Source: Dyella sp. SG609 (GTDB lineage: Bacteria > Pseudomonadota > Gammaproteobacteria > Xanthomonadales > Rhodanobacteraceae). Taken from it: a DNA stretch of 64,000 bases. The notes beneath the pieces are model-generated. The model was not told the DNA's origin. It worked only from the letters and a program-made list of their open reading frames with translations, and ran no database searches. The position numbers and the translations under genes are program-made. The stretch is taken from assembly GCF_012275375.1 (NCBI RefSeq), contig NZ_JAAZQJ010000001.1:62001-126000 (forward strand), given 5' to 3'. Positions within the stretch are counted from its first letter, which is position 1, and each line of letters opens with the position of its first letter. Below, in pieces: positions 41,225-52,502 of this stretch.

Positions 41225-42550
41225 TCAGAACTCCACATGCGCACGCAGCGCCACGAACCTCGCCGGCCCGCGGTCGCGGTTGTAGCCAGGGTGCCGCACC
41301 CACTGGACATCCGGGCTCAGCGTCAGATGCTCGAACGGCACGAAGCTGTAGTACGCCTCCATGATTTGTTCGCGGCCGTAATTCAAGGCGCCGTCGCCCA
41401 GCACGAAACCGCTGCCGCCCAGCTCCAGATATTCGCGGTGCGGCGAAGACAGCGCATTGATCGCCAGGCCCAGGCTGAAGTGATCCTGCTGGCGTCCCCA
41501 ATGCGTGCCGGACAGCTGGAAACCGCCGCTCAGCGTGCGATCCACTTCGGTGAACGCGAACGACTCGTTGCGCCCGTCGTTCCAGCCGGCACGCATGAAT
41601 AAACCGGTTTCCCCGCCATCGGCCAGCGGCAGTTCGCCATTGAGGCCGATGCCGTACTTCTTGCGGCCGGGGCGGTCGTCCGCGCGGATATCCGGCGTGC
41701 TGCCGGTGGCCAGCGCCTGCGCTATCACGGTGCGGTACACGCCCATGCTCGCCTGGTTCTGGAACAGCAGGGCGCGCAAGGCCCAGCCATCCTTGTCCGG
41801 CTGGAGGGTCAATTCCAGCTGCTGCCCGCGCGCCTTGCGCAGCGATTCCACCAGGCGCGAGCCGTTCGCTTCGGTGGGCATGCGGTAGATGCCGTAGCGC
41901 AGGCTCCAGCCCGCTTCGACCAGGCCCAGCATCAGGCCTTCGGTATAGCCGCGCGTGTCGGCGGCGAAATCCCAGGCCACGTTGTTGAACAGCGCCCAGT
42001 TCATGAATTGCGTGCGGGTGCCGTCGGCGTAGCGGTTCTTGTCGAAGTCGTCATTGATCGCCATCTTGCCGATCTTCACTTCGATGCGGCGCGCGGCTTC
42101 CTTGCCGGGCAGCTGGTCCATGGCGCGCTCGTTGTCCTCGGTGTCGTCGCCCAGCGGCAGGGTCCAGCGCAGGAAGCGGCGCGCGACGTAGGGCGATTTG
42201 CCCAGGTTGGCGGAGCCGGAGCGGATCACGTCGCCGTTGGGCAGGCCGGCCATGCCGGTGGCGCCGCTGACGCCCTGGCCCTTGAACATCTCCACGTCGA
42301 AGTAGAACTGGAAATGCGCGGGCAGGGCCACGCCGAAGTAGGCGCCGAAGGTGTGCGAGCGGGCGGTGTCGGTGCGTGCGCTGAGGCTGAGCGGGCCCGA
42401 GTAGGGCGAATGCACGCGGTCCTGATGCTGGTCGATCATGGTGTATTGCGCGCCGAGGAATTGCGGCACGAACACCGGTGCTTCGTCAGCGCGCAGGGCC
42501 GGGCCGGCGGACAGCAGGGCGGCGACTGCCAGGAAACGCAGCGATTTCAT
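41225..42550 (-). CDS. OprB-like carbohydrate porin
   Basis: 441 residues from the ATG at 42548-42550 with GGAG close upstream. Signal peptide ends GPALRADE. Alternating amphipathic strands and the OprB-type ending (YGREQIMEAYYSFVPFEHLT, LSPDVQWVRHPGYN, ARFVALRAHVEF) indicate an outer-membrane beta-barrel for sugars. It lies at the edge of the glycosidase locus but on its own promoter. It has a clear outer-membrane C-terminal phenylalanine. Neighbouring typA is unrelated in function. Confidence 0.83.
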   Translation of the reverse strand: MKSLRFLAVAALLSAGPALRADEAPVFVPQFLGAQYTMIDQHQDRVHSPYSGPLSLSARTDTARSHTFGAYFGVALPAHFQFYFDVEMFKGQGVSGATGMAGLPNGDVIRSGSANLGKSPYVARRFLRWTLPLGDDTEDNERAMDQLPGKEAARRIEVKIGKMAINDDFDKNRYADGTRTQFMNWALFNNVAWDFAADTRGYTEGLMLGLVEAGWSLRYGIYRMPTEANGSRLVESLRKARGQQLELTLQPDKDGWALRALLFQNQASMGVYRTVIAQALATGSTPDIRADDRPGRKKYGIGLNGELPLADGGETGLFMRAGWNDGRNESFAFTEVDRTLSGGFQLSGTHWGRQQDHFSLGLAINALSSPHREYLELGGSGFVLGDGALNYGREQIMEAYYSFVPFEHLTLSPDVQWVRHPGYNRDRGPARFVALRAHVEF

Positions 42551-42671
42551 CCTTACTCCGTGGCGGCGCGGCCCATGTTTCCGCGGCAAGGCGCATGGTG
42601 GCATGCGGGTGTGGCACGTCAACGTCAACGATGTCCCGGCGCCGGAAAACGGGGCGGCATCGTTCCAAAAG

Positions 42672-42695
42672 AAAGGCCGCCTTGCGGCGGCCTTT
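42672..42695 (-). terminator. rho-independent terminator of typA
   Basis: AAAGGCCGCC, TTGC loop, GGCGGCCTTT: a perfect 10-bp stem just downstream of the typA stop (minus strand), followed on that strand by CTTTTGG. Confidence 0.75.
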
Positions 42696-42717
42696 GGATC
42701 CTGCATCGGGCAAACCA

Positions 42718-44547
<1,830 letters not shown>

Positions 44548-44654
44548 GGAGTGGGCTCGGGCGGCCGGAATGGCCGTCGCGTGGTTTTCTCAAGGGCGAA
44601 TCGGCGGATTATACGGGCTTATGTGACAACTTGCTTGTCGTCCGCCTGCTTTGC

Positions 44655-44679
44655 GCCCTCTCCCCCTCGGGGAGAGGGC
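44655..44679 (-). terminator. GC-rich hairpin after liuE
   Basis: GCCCTCTCCCC, loop CTC, GGGGAGAGGGC: a perfect 11-bp stem 64 bases beyond the liuE stop on the minus strand. The sequence is of the CCCTCTCCCC type that is dispersed in many Xanthomonadales genomes. There is no long U-run. Confidence 0.5.
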
Positions 44680-44742
44680 CGGGGTGAGGGGCCGGGGCTC
44701 GCGAAAACGCCTGTTCGCGGCGAAGCGCCCTGAAGAGCCCAT

Positions 44743-45639
44743 TCAGGCAGCAGTGCGCGCCCGGGTCACCCGGCTGGCCGTTTCCTTGTGCAACTGCGCC
44801 GCCAGCCAGGCCCCCGCCGCCACCAGCAGGTCCAGGTTCACCCCGGTTTCCATGCCCATGCCGTGCAGCATGTAGACCACGTCCTCGCTGGCCACATTGC
44901 CCGTGGCGCCCTTGGCGTACGGGCAGCCGCCGGTGCCGGACACGGCGCTGTCCACCACCCGCACCCCTTCCTCCAGGCAGCTGAGGATGTTGGCCAGGGC
45001 CTGGCCGTAGGTGTCGTGGAAGTGCACGGCCAGGGCGGCCATGGGCACCTCGGCCGCCACGGCCTTCAGCATGGCGCGGGCCTTGGCGGGGGTGCCGACG
45101 CCGATGGTGTCGCCCAGCGAGATCTCATGGCAGCCGAGCTGGTGCAGGCGCGCGGCCACGCGCACCACGTCCGCCACCGGCACCTCGCCCTGGTAGGGGC
45201 AGCCCAGCACCGTGGACACGTAGCCGCGCACCTTCACGCCTTCGGCCCGGGCCAGTTCCAGCACGGGGCGGAAGCGCTCGATCGATTCGTCGATGCCGGC
45301 ATTGATGTTCTTGCGGTTGAACGCCTCGGAGGCCGCGGTGAACACCGCCACCTCGGTGGCGCCCACTTCGCGCGCGCGCCGGTAGCCCTGTTCGTTCGGC
45401 ACCAGCACGGGGTAGCTCACCCCGGGCACCTTGCGGATGCCCTGGAACACCTCGGCGGCGTCTGCCAGCTGCGGCACCCACTTGGGGCTGACGAAGCTGG
45501 TGGCCTCGATGGTGGCCAGGCCGGTGGAGGAGAGGCGGTCGATCAGGGCGATCTTCACGTCGGCCGGGAGCATGGCCTTTTCGTTCTGCAGGCCGTCGCG
45601 GGGGCCGACTTCGACGATGCGGACGTGGTTGTCGTTCAT
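44743..45639 (-). CDS. liuE: hydroxymethylglutaryl-CoA lyase
   Basis: 298 residues from the ATG at 45637-45639. HMG-CoA lyase features: VRIVEVGPRDGLQNEKAMLP at the metal and substrate site, the SFVSPKWVPQLADA helix, HFHDTYGQALANIL for the metal His pair, and the C-terminal catalytic-loop signature SAVSGTGGCPYAKGATGNVA with the active cysteine. It splits HMG-CoA into acetoacetate and acetyl-CoA, the last step of leucine/isovalerate degradation. It follows the carboxylase alpha subunit by 53 bases on the same strand. Confidence 0.95.
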   Translation of the reverse strand: MNDNHVRIVEVGPRDGLQNEKAMLPADVKIALIDRLSSTGLATIEATSFVSPKWVPQLADAAEVFQGIRKVPGVSYPVLVPNEQGYRRAREVGATEVAVFTAASEAFNRKNINAGIDESIERFRPVLELARAEGVKVRGYVSTVLGCPYQGEVPVADVVRVAARLHQLGCHEISLGDTIGVGTPAKARAMLKAVAAEVPMAALAVHFHDTYGQALANILSCLEEGVRVVDSAVSGTGGCPYAKGATGNVASEDVVYMLHGMGMETGVNLDLLVAAGAWLAAQLHKETASRVTRARTAA

Positions 45640-45692
45640 GGCGGTAGTGACCCGTGGCAACGTGAAGGGAGATGCGTCCGGCGCGGCGCCGG

Positions 45693-47690
<1,998 letters not shown>

Positions 47691-47782
47691 GCACGGGTCC
47701 GTCGTGGGTGGGGTGCAAAGTCCGTAAAACTAGCAGAACGGGCGTTTCAGGCCGATGCGCGGCGCAGCATTCATGCGAACGG

Positions 47783-47868
47783 CGTAGGTTGGGGTGAGCG
47801 CAGCGAACCCCAACGATGGCGTGCCGGCGGCTGTTTGTTGGGGTTCGCTGCGCTCACCCCAACCTACG
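47783..47868. repeat. paired REP-like element, copy 4
   Basis: Left unit 47783-47814 and inverted right unit 47837-47868 with a 22-base spacer. It lies between the cupin stop and the liuD start on the minus strand. Confidence 0.85.
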
Positions 47869-47883
47869 TCGACGATGAGGGCG

Positions 47884-48402
47884 TTATTCGCCTTCCCAGT
47901 AATCCACCGACTCGCCCTGCCTCCCCACTACGCGGAAAAACTGCGGCATCCCGTCCGCCCCCGGGCCGTACTCCGCCATTACGCCGTACTTGTTACTGTC
48001 CGGGTACTCGCACACCTCCGGATACTGCCGCGTGCTGATGCTCAGATAGCGCAGCTCCTTGTCGCTGGTGTTGGCGATCTGGTGCGCGGTCTCCGGCCCG
48101 CCGGGCGGGCAGGCGATGATGTCGCCGGCGCGGATGGGGTGGCGTTCCTCGCCGATGCGCACTTCGCCTTCGCCATCCAGCACGAAGAACATTTCCTCGT
48201 TCACGCGATGGTTGTGGAACGGATAGCCGCGCTTGCCCGGCGGCAGCACCGTCACGTTGTAGCCGAGCTTCTGCGCGCCGAGCTGCATCGAGATGCGCGC
48301 GATGCGCGGGCCGTAGCGTTCGGCGGCGGTGCCGGTGGGGGCGAAGGCGAGCGGGATGGGCTGCGGTTCGACGTCGGCGACATTGACGATTTGGCGGGCC
48401 AT
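47884..48402 (-). CDS. cupin-domain protein
   Basis: 172 residues with a single cupin barrel. The metal ligands follow the usual order: His-His-Glu in PFHNHRVNEEMFFVLDGEGE and a later His in PETAHQIANTS. The N-terminus (VNVADVEPQPIPLAFAPTGT) and C-terminus (YGVMAEYGPGADGMPQFFRV) are conserved-looking extensions not typical of sugar isomerases. The substrate is unknown. AGGA precedes the ATG by 6 bases, and a REP element lies only 12 bases further upstream, in the probable leader. It sits inside the leucine-degradation run on the same strand. Confidence 0.8.
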   Translation of the reverse strand: MARQIVNVADVEPQPIPLAFAPTGTAAERYGPRIARISMQLGAQKLGYNVTVLPPGKRGYPFHNHRVNEEMFFVLDGEGEVRIGEERHPIRAGDIIACPPGGPETAHQIANTSDKELRYLSISTRQYPEVCEYPDSNKYGVMAEYGPGADGMPQFFRVVGRQGESVDYWEGE

Positions 48403-48414
48403 GGCAAGTCCTGG

Positions 48415-48505
48415 GTAGGTTGGGGTGAGCCGGAGGCGAACCCCAACAATGCGATGCGCGTGGAGGTGGTGGTGTCGGGGTTCGCTGCGCTCACCCCAAC
48501 CTGCG
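48415..48505. repeat. paired REP-like element, copy 5
   Basis: Left unit 48415-48447 and inverted right unit 48474-48505, the right one diverged (GTCGGGG for GTTGGGG). It fills the space between the VOC stop and the cupin start. Confidence 0.82.
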
Positions 48506-48513
48506 CCGCGGCG

Positions 48514-48903
48514 TCAGGCGGGCAGGTGGCAGACGGCTTCCACGTTATGGCCGTCCAGATCCAGTACGAAAGCCGCGTAGTAGTTGTCGTGGTAATGCAG
48601 GCGCAGGCCCGGCGGGCCGTTGTCGGTGCCGCCGGCGGCCAGCGCCGCGGCGTAGAAGCGGTCGACCGCTTCGCGCGTCGGCGCCACGAAGGCCACGTGG
48701 ATGGCCGACAGCGGCGCGATCGGGTCGGCGCTGATCCAGAAGCTGGGCTTGCCGTCCTTGCCGAAGCCGGCATGCGAGCGGCTGCCCGTCACTTCCTGGG
48801 TGACTTCCATCGCCAGGCCGCCGCCGAGCGGGGCCAGCACGCGTTCGTAGAAGGCCTTGCTGCGTGCGTAGTTGGAGACGGGCACGCCGATATGGTCGAG
48901 CAT
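48514..48903 (-). CDS. VOC (glyoxalase/bleomycin-resistance fold) family protein
   Basis: 129 residues in two beta-alpha-beta-beta-beta modules: MLDHIGVPVSNYARSKAFYE at the start and LRLHYHDNYYAAFVLDLDGH then NVEAVCH at the end. The His near the start and the final Glu are at the positions of VOC metal ligands. Members are lyases, isomerases or dioxygenases; nothing specifies the substrate. It is encoded 45 bases after the enoyl-CoA hydratase and is probably co-transcribed. Confidence 0.87.
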   Translation of the reverse strand: MLDHIGVPVSNYARSKAFYERVLAPLGGGLAMEVTQEVTGSRSHAGFGKDGKPSFWISADPIAPLSAIHVAFVAPTREAVDRFYAAALAAGGTDNGPPGLRLHYHDNYYAAFVLDLDGHNVEAVCHLPA

Positions 48904-48948
48904 GGAAGCTACTCCTTGCAGGGAATGACGGTGGCTGGCGCGGCGAGT

Positions 48949-49743
48949 TTATGCCGGCGCGGCCCAGGCCGCAGCGCGCTTGTCGAGGAAAGCGCCGAGT
49001 CCTTCCTGGCCTTCGGCGGAAACGCGCAGGCGGGCGATCAGTTCGGCGTTCTCGCGGTCGATGCGCTCGGCCTGCGCCTGGTCCTGCCCGGCCACGCGCA
49101 GGGCCAGCCGCTTGGCCTCGGCCTGGGCGACGGGGCCGGCCTTGGCGAACGCGGCCAGCACGGCGTCCACCGCGCCGTCCAGTTCCTGCGCCGGCACGCA
49201 CTGGTGCAGCAGGCCGATGCGCTGGGCGGTCGGTGCGTCGAACAGTTCGCCGGTCAGGAACAGGCGGCGCGACTGGCGCAGGCCGATCGCGGCGATCACG
49301 TACGGCGAGATCACCGCCGGCACCAGGCCGAGCTTGACCTCGGTCAGGCCGAACTTCGCGCCGTCCACGCCGATGGCGATATCGCAGCAGGCGACCAGGC
49401 CCACGCCGCCGCCGTAGGCCGCGCCGTTGACCCGCGCGACGGTGGGCTTGGGCAGGAACTGCAGGGTGCGCATCAGCGCGGCCAGGCGCAGCGAATCCTC
49501 GCGGTTCTCCGCCTCGCTGGCCTTGGCCATGCCGCGCATCCAGTGGAGGTCCGCGCCGGCGGAGAAGCTGGCGCCCGCGCCGGTGAGCACCACCGCGCGC
49601 ACGGCCGGGTCGCGGCCGGCGGCGGCGAGCGCATCGGTCAGTTCGGCGATCAGGCCGTCGTCGAAGGCGTTGTGCACCTGCGGGCGGTTCATCGCGATGG
49701 TGCGGACGCCGGCGCGATCGGCGAGCTGGAGGCTGGTGTACAT
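48949..49743 (-). CDS. liuC: enoyl-CoA hydratase, probable methylglutaconyl-CoA hydratase
   Basis: 264 residues of the crotonase fold. Oxyanion-hole strands AVVLTGAGASFSAGADLHWM and ARVNGAAYGGGVGLVACCDI are present, with Glu in FGLTEVKLGLVPAVI at the catalytic position. The context, with methylcrotonyl-CoA carboxylase and HMG-CoA lyase on the same strand, points to 3-methylglutaconyl-CoA hydratase. The C-terminal helix (SAEGQEGLGAFLDKRAAAW) is typical of that subgroup. It is divergent from feoA, with 173 bases between the starts. Confidence 0.9.
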   Translation of the reverse strand: MYTSLQLADRAGVRTIAMNRPQVHNAFDDGLIAELTDALAAAGRDPAVRAVVLTGAGASFSAGADLHWMRGMAKASEAENREDSLRLAALMRTLQFLPKPTVARVNGAAYGGGVGLVACCDIAIGVDGAKFGLTEVKLGLVPAVISPYVIAAIGLRQSRRLFLTGELFDAPTAQRIGLLHQCVPAQELDGAVDAVLAAFAKAGPVAQAEAKRLALRVAGQDQAQAERIDRENAELIARLRVSAEGQEGLGAFLDKRAAAWAAPA

Positions 49744-49885
49744 GGCGGCCTGGAGGTCTGGGGAAAGCGCCTAGGTTAGTCAAAGGCGGCGGCCAACGGC
49801 CAAGGGGCAGCAAGAGCTTGCGATCCACCCGTAGGCAATGGCACAGCCGGTGTTGATTCCCCCGTTTCCATCACAACCTGGTTAC

Positions 49886-49904
49886 AATGCGAACCATTCT
49901 TATT
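49886..49904. promoter_or_regulatory. Fur-box-like site before feoAB
   Basis: AATGCGAACCATTCTTATT resembles gammaproteobacterial Fur boxes (hexamers of the NAT(A/T)AT type around AATGCGAATnATTCTCATT). It lies 13-31 bases upstream of the feoA start, where binding would block transcription in iron-replete cells. Confidence 0.7.
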
Positions 49905-49916
49905 TGAGTGTTGGCC

Positions 49917-50177
49917 GTGCGACTGTCCGACCTGCCGAAAGGGGCGCCTGCCGTGGTGGACCGAGTGGACGATGTGCTTGCCGGCGATCCGATCGCGCAA
50001 CGCCTGCGCGACCTGGGTTTCGTCGCTGGCGAGCCCGTCCGCGTGGTGGCCCGCGGGCCGCTGGGTGCGGATCCGCTGCTGATCCAGATCGGCTCGACGC
50101 GCTTCGCCCTGCGCCGCAGCGAAGCGGCGCGCGTCACGGTGCGCACGGGAGAACACGTCCAAGGAGTGCACGGATGA
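49917..50177 (+). CDS. feoA: ferrous iron transport protein FeoA
   Basis: 86 residues from the GTG at 49917, chosen because GAG at 49906-49908 lies 8 bases upstream; GTG at 49908 and TTG at 49911 are in frame. The SH3-like FeoA domain is visible as RLSDLPKGAPAVVDRV, RLRDLGFVAGEPVRVVARGP and FALRRSEAARV. FeoA stimulates FeoB-mediated iron(II) uptake. The stop overlaps the feoB start by ATGA, so the pair is translationally coupled. Confidence 0.93.
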   Translation: MRLSDLPKGAPAVVDRVDDVLAGDPIAQRLRDLGFVAGEPVRVVARGPLGADPLLIQIGSTRFALRRSEAARVTVRTGEHVQGVHG

Positions 50178-52033
50178 GCGCCAGCACCCTGCGCATCGCC
50201 CTGGTGGGCAACCCCAACTGCGGCAAGACGGCGCTGTTCAACCAGCTCACCGGCGGCCGCCAGAAAGTGGCCAATTACGCCGGCGTCACCGTGGAGCGCA
50301 AGGAAGGCCGCTTCACCGCGCCCAGCGGCCGCGTACTGCACCTGATCGACCTGCCGGGCACCTACAGCTTCGACGCCACCAGCCCGGACGAGCAGATCAC
50401 CCGCGACGTCTGCGCCGGCGCCTATCCGGGCGAGCCGGCACCGGATCTGATCGTCTGCGTGGCCGACGCCACCAACCTGCGCCTGCACCTGCGCTTCGTG
50501 CTGGAAGTGAAGCGCCTGGGCCGCCCGGTGGTGCTGGCGCTGAACATGATGGATACGGCGCGCCGCCGCGGCATCGATATCAACGTGGACGAACTGCAGC
50601 GCCGCCTGGGCATCCCGGTGGTCGAGACCGTCGCGGTGAAGCGCGGCGGCGCCAAGGCGCTGATCGAGCGTGTGGACGGTGCGATTCCGGAAGCGCCGGC
50701 CGCCTTGCCGGACGACCCGGCCAGCCGCGCCGACCTGCACGGCCAGGTGCGCGAGCTGCTCGCCGCCACCGTGGCGATGCCGCGCAGTACCGACGCCATC
50801 GACGACGCGCTCGACCGCTGGGCGCTGCATCCGGTGTTCGGTCTCGGCATTCTCGCGGTGCTGATGTTCCTGATCTTCCAGGCCGTGTTCTCCTGGGCGC
50901 AGCCGGTGATGGATGCCATCGCCGCCGGCGTGGCCGCGCTTGGCGGCTGGGTGACCAGCGCGCTGCCGCAGGGGAGCGCGCTGCACAGCCTGCTCAACGA
51001 CGGCGTGTTCGCGGGCCTGGGCGCGGTGCTGGTGTTCCTGCCGCAGATCCTGATCCTGTTTCTGTTCATCCTGGTGCTGGAGGAATCCGGCTACCTGCCG
51101 CGCGCGGCCTTCCTGCTGGACAAGCTGATGTTCAAGGCGGGCCTGACCGGGCGCGCCTTCATTCCGCTGCTGTCGAGCTTCGCCTGCGCCATCCCCGGCA
51201 TCATGGCCACGCGCAGCATCACCGACCCGCGCGACCGCCTCACCACCATCCTGGTGGCCCCGCTGATGACCTGCTCGGCGCGCCTGCCCGTGTACACGCT
51301 GCTGATCGCCGCCTTCATTCCGCAGCGCACGGTGTGGGGCGTGTTCAACCTGCAGGGCATCGTGCTGTTCACGCTGTACGTGGCGGGCATCGTCAGCGCG
51401 CTCAGCGTGGCCTTCGTGATCAAGCGTTTCCGCAAGGACAAGAGCGAGCACGCGCTGCTGATGGAGCTGCCCTCGTACCGCCTGCCGAATCCGCGCGACA
51501 TCGCGCTGGGCCTGTGGGAGCGCGCGCTGATCTTCCTCAAGCGCGTGGGCGGCATCATCCTGGCGCTCACCGTGCTGCTGTGGTTCCTGTCCAGCTTTCC
51601 GGCGCCGCCGGAAGGCGCCACCCAGCCGGCCATCGACTACAGCCTGGCCGGCCGCCTGGGCCGCGCGCTGCACTACGTGTTCGCGCCGATCGGCTTCAAC
51701 TGGCAGATCTGCATCGCGCTGATCCCGGGCCTGGCCGCGCGCGAAGTGGCGGTGTCGGCGCTGGGCACGGTGTACGCCATGTCCGCGGCCGCGGGCGGCG
51801 ACGATGCGCTGGCCAGCCAGCTCGGTCCGGTGATCGCGCAGCAGTGGTCGCTGGCCACGGCGCTGTCGCTGCTGGCCTGGTACGTGTTCGCGCCGCAATG
51901 CATGTCGACCATGGCGGTGATCCGCCGCGAGACCAATTCCTGGCGCAACGTGGCGATCACGGCGGGCTATCTGTTCGGCCTGGCCTATCTGGCTTCGCTG
52001 ATCACCTACCAGGTGGCGAGGGCGCTGTCGTGA
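50174..52033 (+). CDS. feoB: ferrous iron transporter FeoB
   Basis: 619 residues. N-terminal G domain: G1 GNPNCGKT (12-19), G3 DLPGTYSF, G4 NMMD. After a helical linker come about nine membrane helices with the two Gate motifs, including FIPLLSSFACAIPGIMATRS and APLMTCSARLPVYTLLIAAF, both carrying the conserved cysteines. The final helices hold ARSLAAREV-like PGLAAREVAVSALG. At 619 residues it is among the shorter FeoB proteins (E. coli 773), typical of Xanthomonadales. It ends overlapping the third gene by GTGA. Confidence 0.96.
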   Translation: MSASTLRIALVGNPNCGKTALFNQLTGGRQKVANYAGVTVERKEGRFTAPSGRVLHLIDLPGTYSFDATSPDEQITRDVCAGAYPGEPAPDLIVCVADATNLRLHLRFVLEVKRLGRPVVLALNMMDTARRRGIDINVDELQRRLGIPVVETVAVKRGGAKALIERVDGAIPEAPAALPDDPASRADLHGQVRELLAATVAMPRSTDAIDDALDRWALHPVFGLGILAVLMFLIFQAVFSWAQPVMDAIAAGVAALGGWVTSALPQGSALHSLLNDGVFAGLGAVLVFLPQILILFLFILVLEESGYLPRAAFLLDKLMFKAGLTGRAFIPLLSSFACAIPGIMATRSITDPRDRLTTILVAPLMTCSARLPVYTLLIAAFIPQRTVWGVFNLQGIVLFTLYVAGIVSALSVAFVIKRFRKDKSEHALLMELPSYRLPNPRDIALGLWERALIFLKRVGGIILALTVLLWFLSSFPAPPEGATQPAIDYSLAGRLGRALHYVFAPIGFNWQICIALIPGLAAREVAVSALGTVYAMSAAAGGDDALASQLGPVIAQQWSLATALSLLAWYVFAPQCMSTMAVIRRETNSWRNVAITAGYLFGLAYLASLITYQVARALS

Positions 52034-52332
52034 CTGCGTTCGCCATCGTGCAGGCGGTGATCATCGGCGCGCTGGTGCTGTGCAGCGCGCTGTACGCCTT
52101 CCGCAAGCTGCTGCCGGGCCTGAGCACGCGCTGGCTGGCGGCGGCTTCGGCCTCGCTCAACAAGCCGTGGCGCAAGCCCTGGCTGCGCGCGCTGGGCCGC
52201 CGGCTGCAGCCGGCGCAGGCCACCGGCAACTGCGGCGACGGCTGCGGCACCTGCGGCAGCTGCGGACCGACGCCGCCGTCCGCGGCGCGGCCCGAGGCGC
52301 AGCCGCTGGAATTCCGTCCGCGTCAGCGTTGA
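52030..52332 (+). CDS. small membrane protein with Cys cluster, third feo gene
   Basis: 100 residues from a GTG that overlaps the feoB stop (GTGA). One membrane helix (residues about 4-23, IVQAVIIGALVLCSALYAF) is followed by a basic stretch and then NCGDGCGTCGSCG with Cys68, Cys72, Cys75 and Cys78, before a Pro-rich end. The position matches feoC of enterobacteria, but the architecture is different: no winged helix is present. A DUF6587-like or Fe-S/iron-binding accessory role is plausible. The four closely spaced cysteines could bind iron or a cluster, or act as a redox switch for uptake. Confidence 0.78.
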   Translation: MTAFAIVQAVIIGALVLCSALYAFRKLLPGLSTRWLAAASASLNKPWRKPWLRALGRRLQPAQATGNCGDGCGTCGSCGPTPPSAARPEAQPLEFRPRQR

Positions 52333-52342
52333 CGCTTCTGCT

Positions 52343-52476
52343 CGTCATCCCGGCGCAGGCCGGGATCCAGTGGCGTTACCGCTGGATTGTCGCGCAAGGG
52401 TGCAAGAGCTCCGGCCTTACGTCATCGCTCAGATGAGCCATGTCGCTACTGGATCCCGGCCTGCGCCGGGATGACG
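52343..52476. repeat. MITE-like palindromic element, copy 2
   Basis: CGTCATCCCGGCGCAGGCCG then GGATCCAGT at the left end, and its inverse (ACTGGATCCCGGCCTGCGCC then GGGATGACG) at the right end. It shares GCTGGATTGTCGCG-type interior with copy 1. It again lies between convergent genes (feo unit and J-like gene). Confidence 0.8.
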
Positions 52477-52502
52477 CTGTGTAGGCAGCGCTTCCCTATC
52501 GA

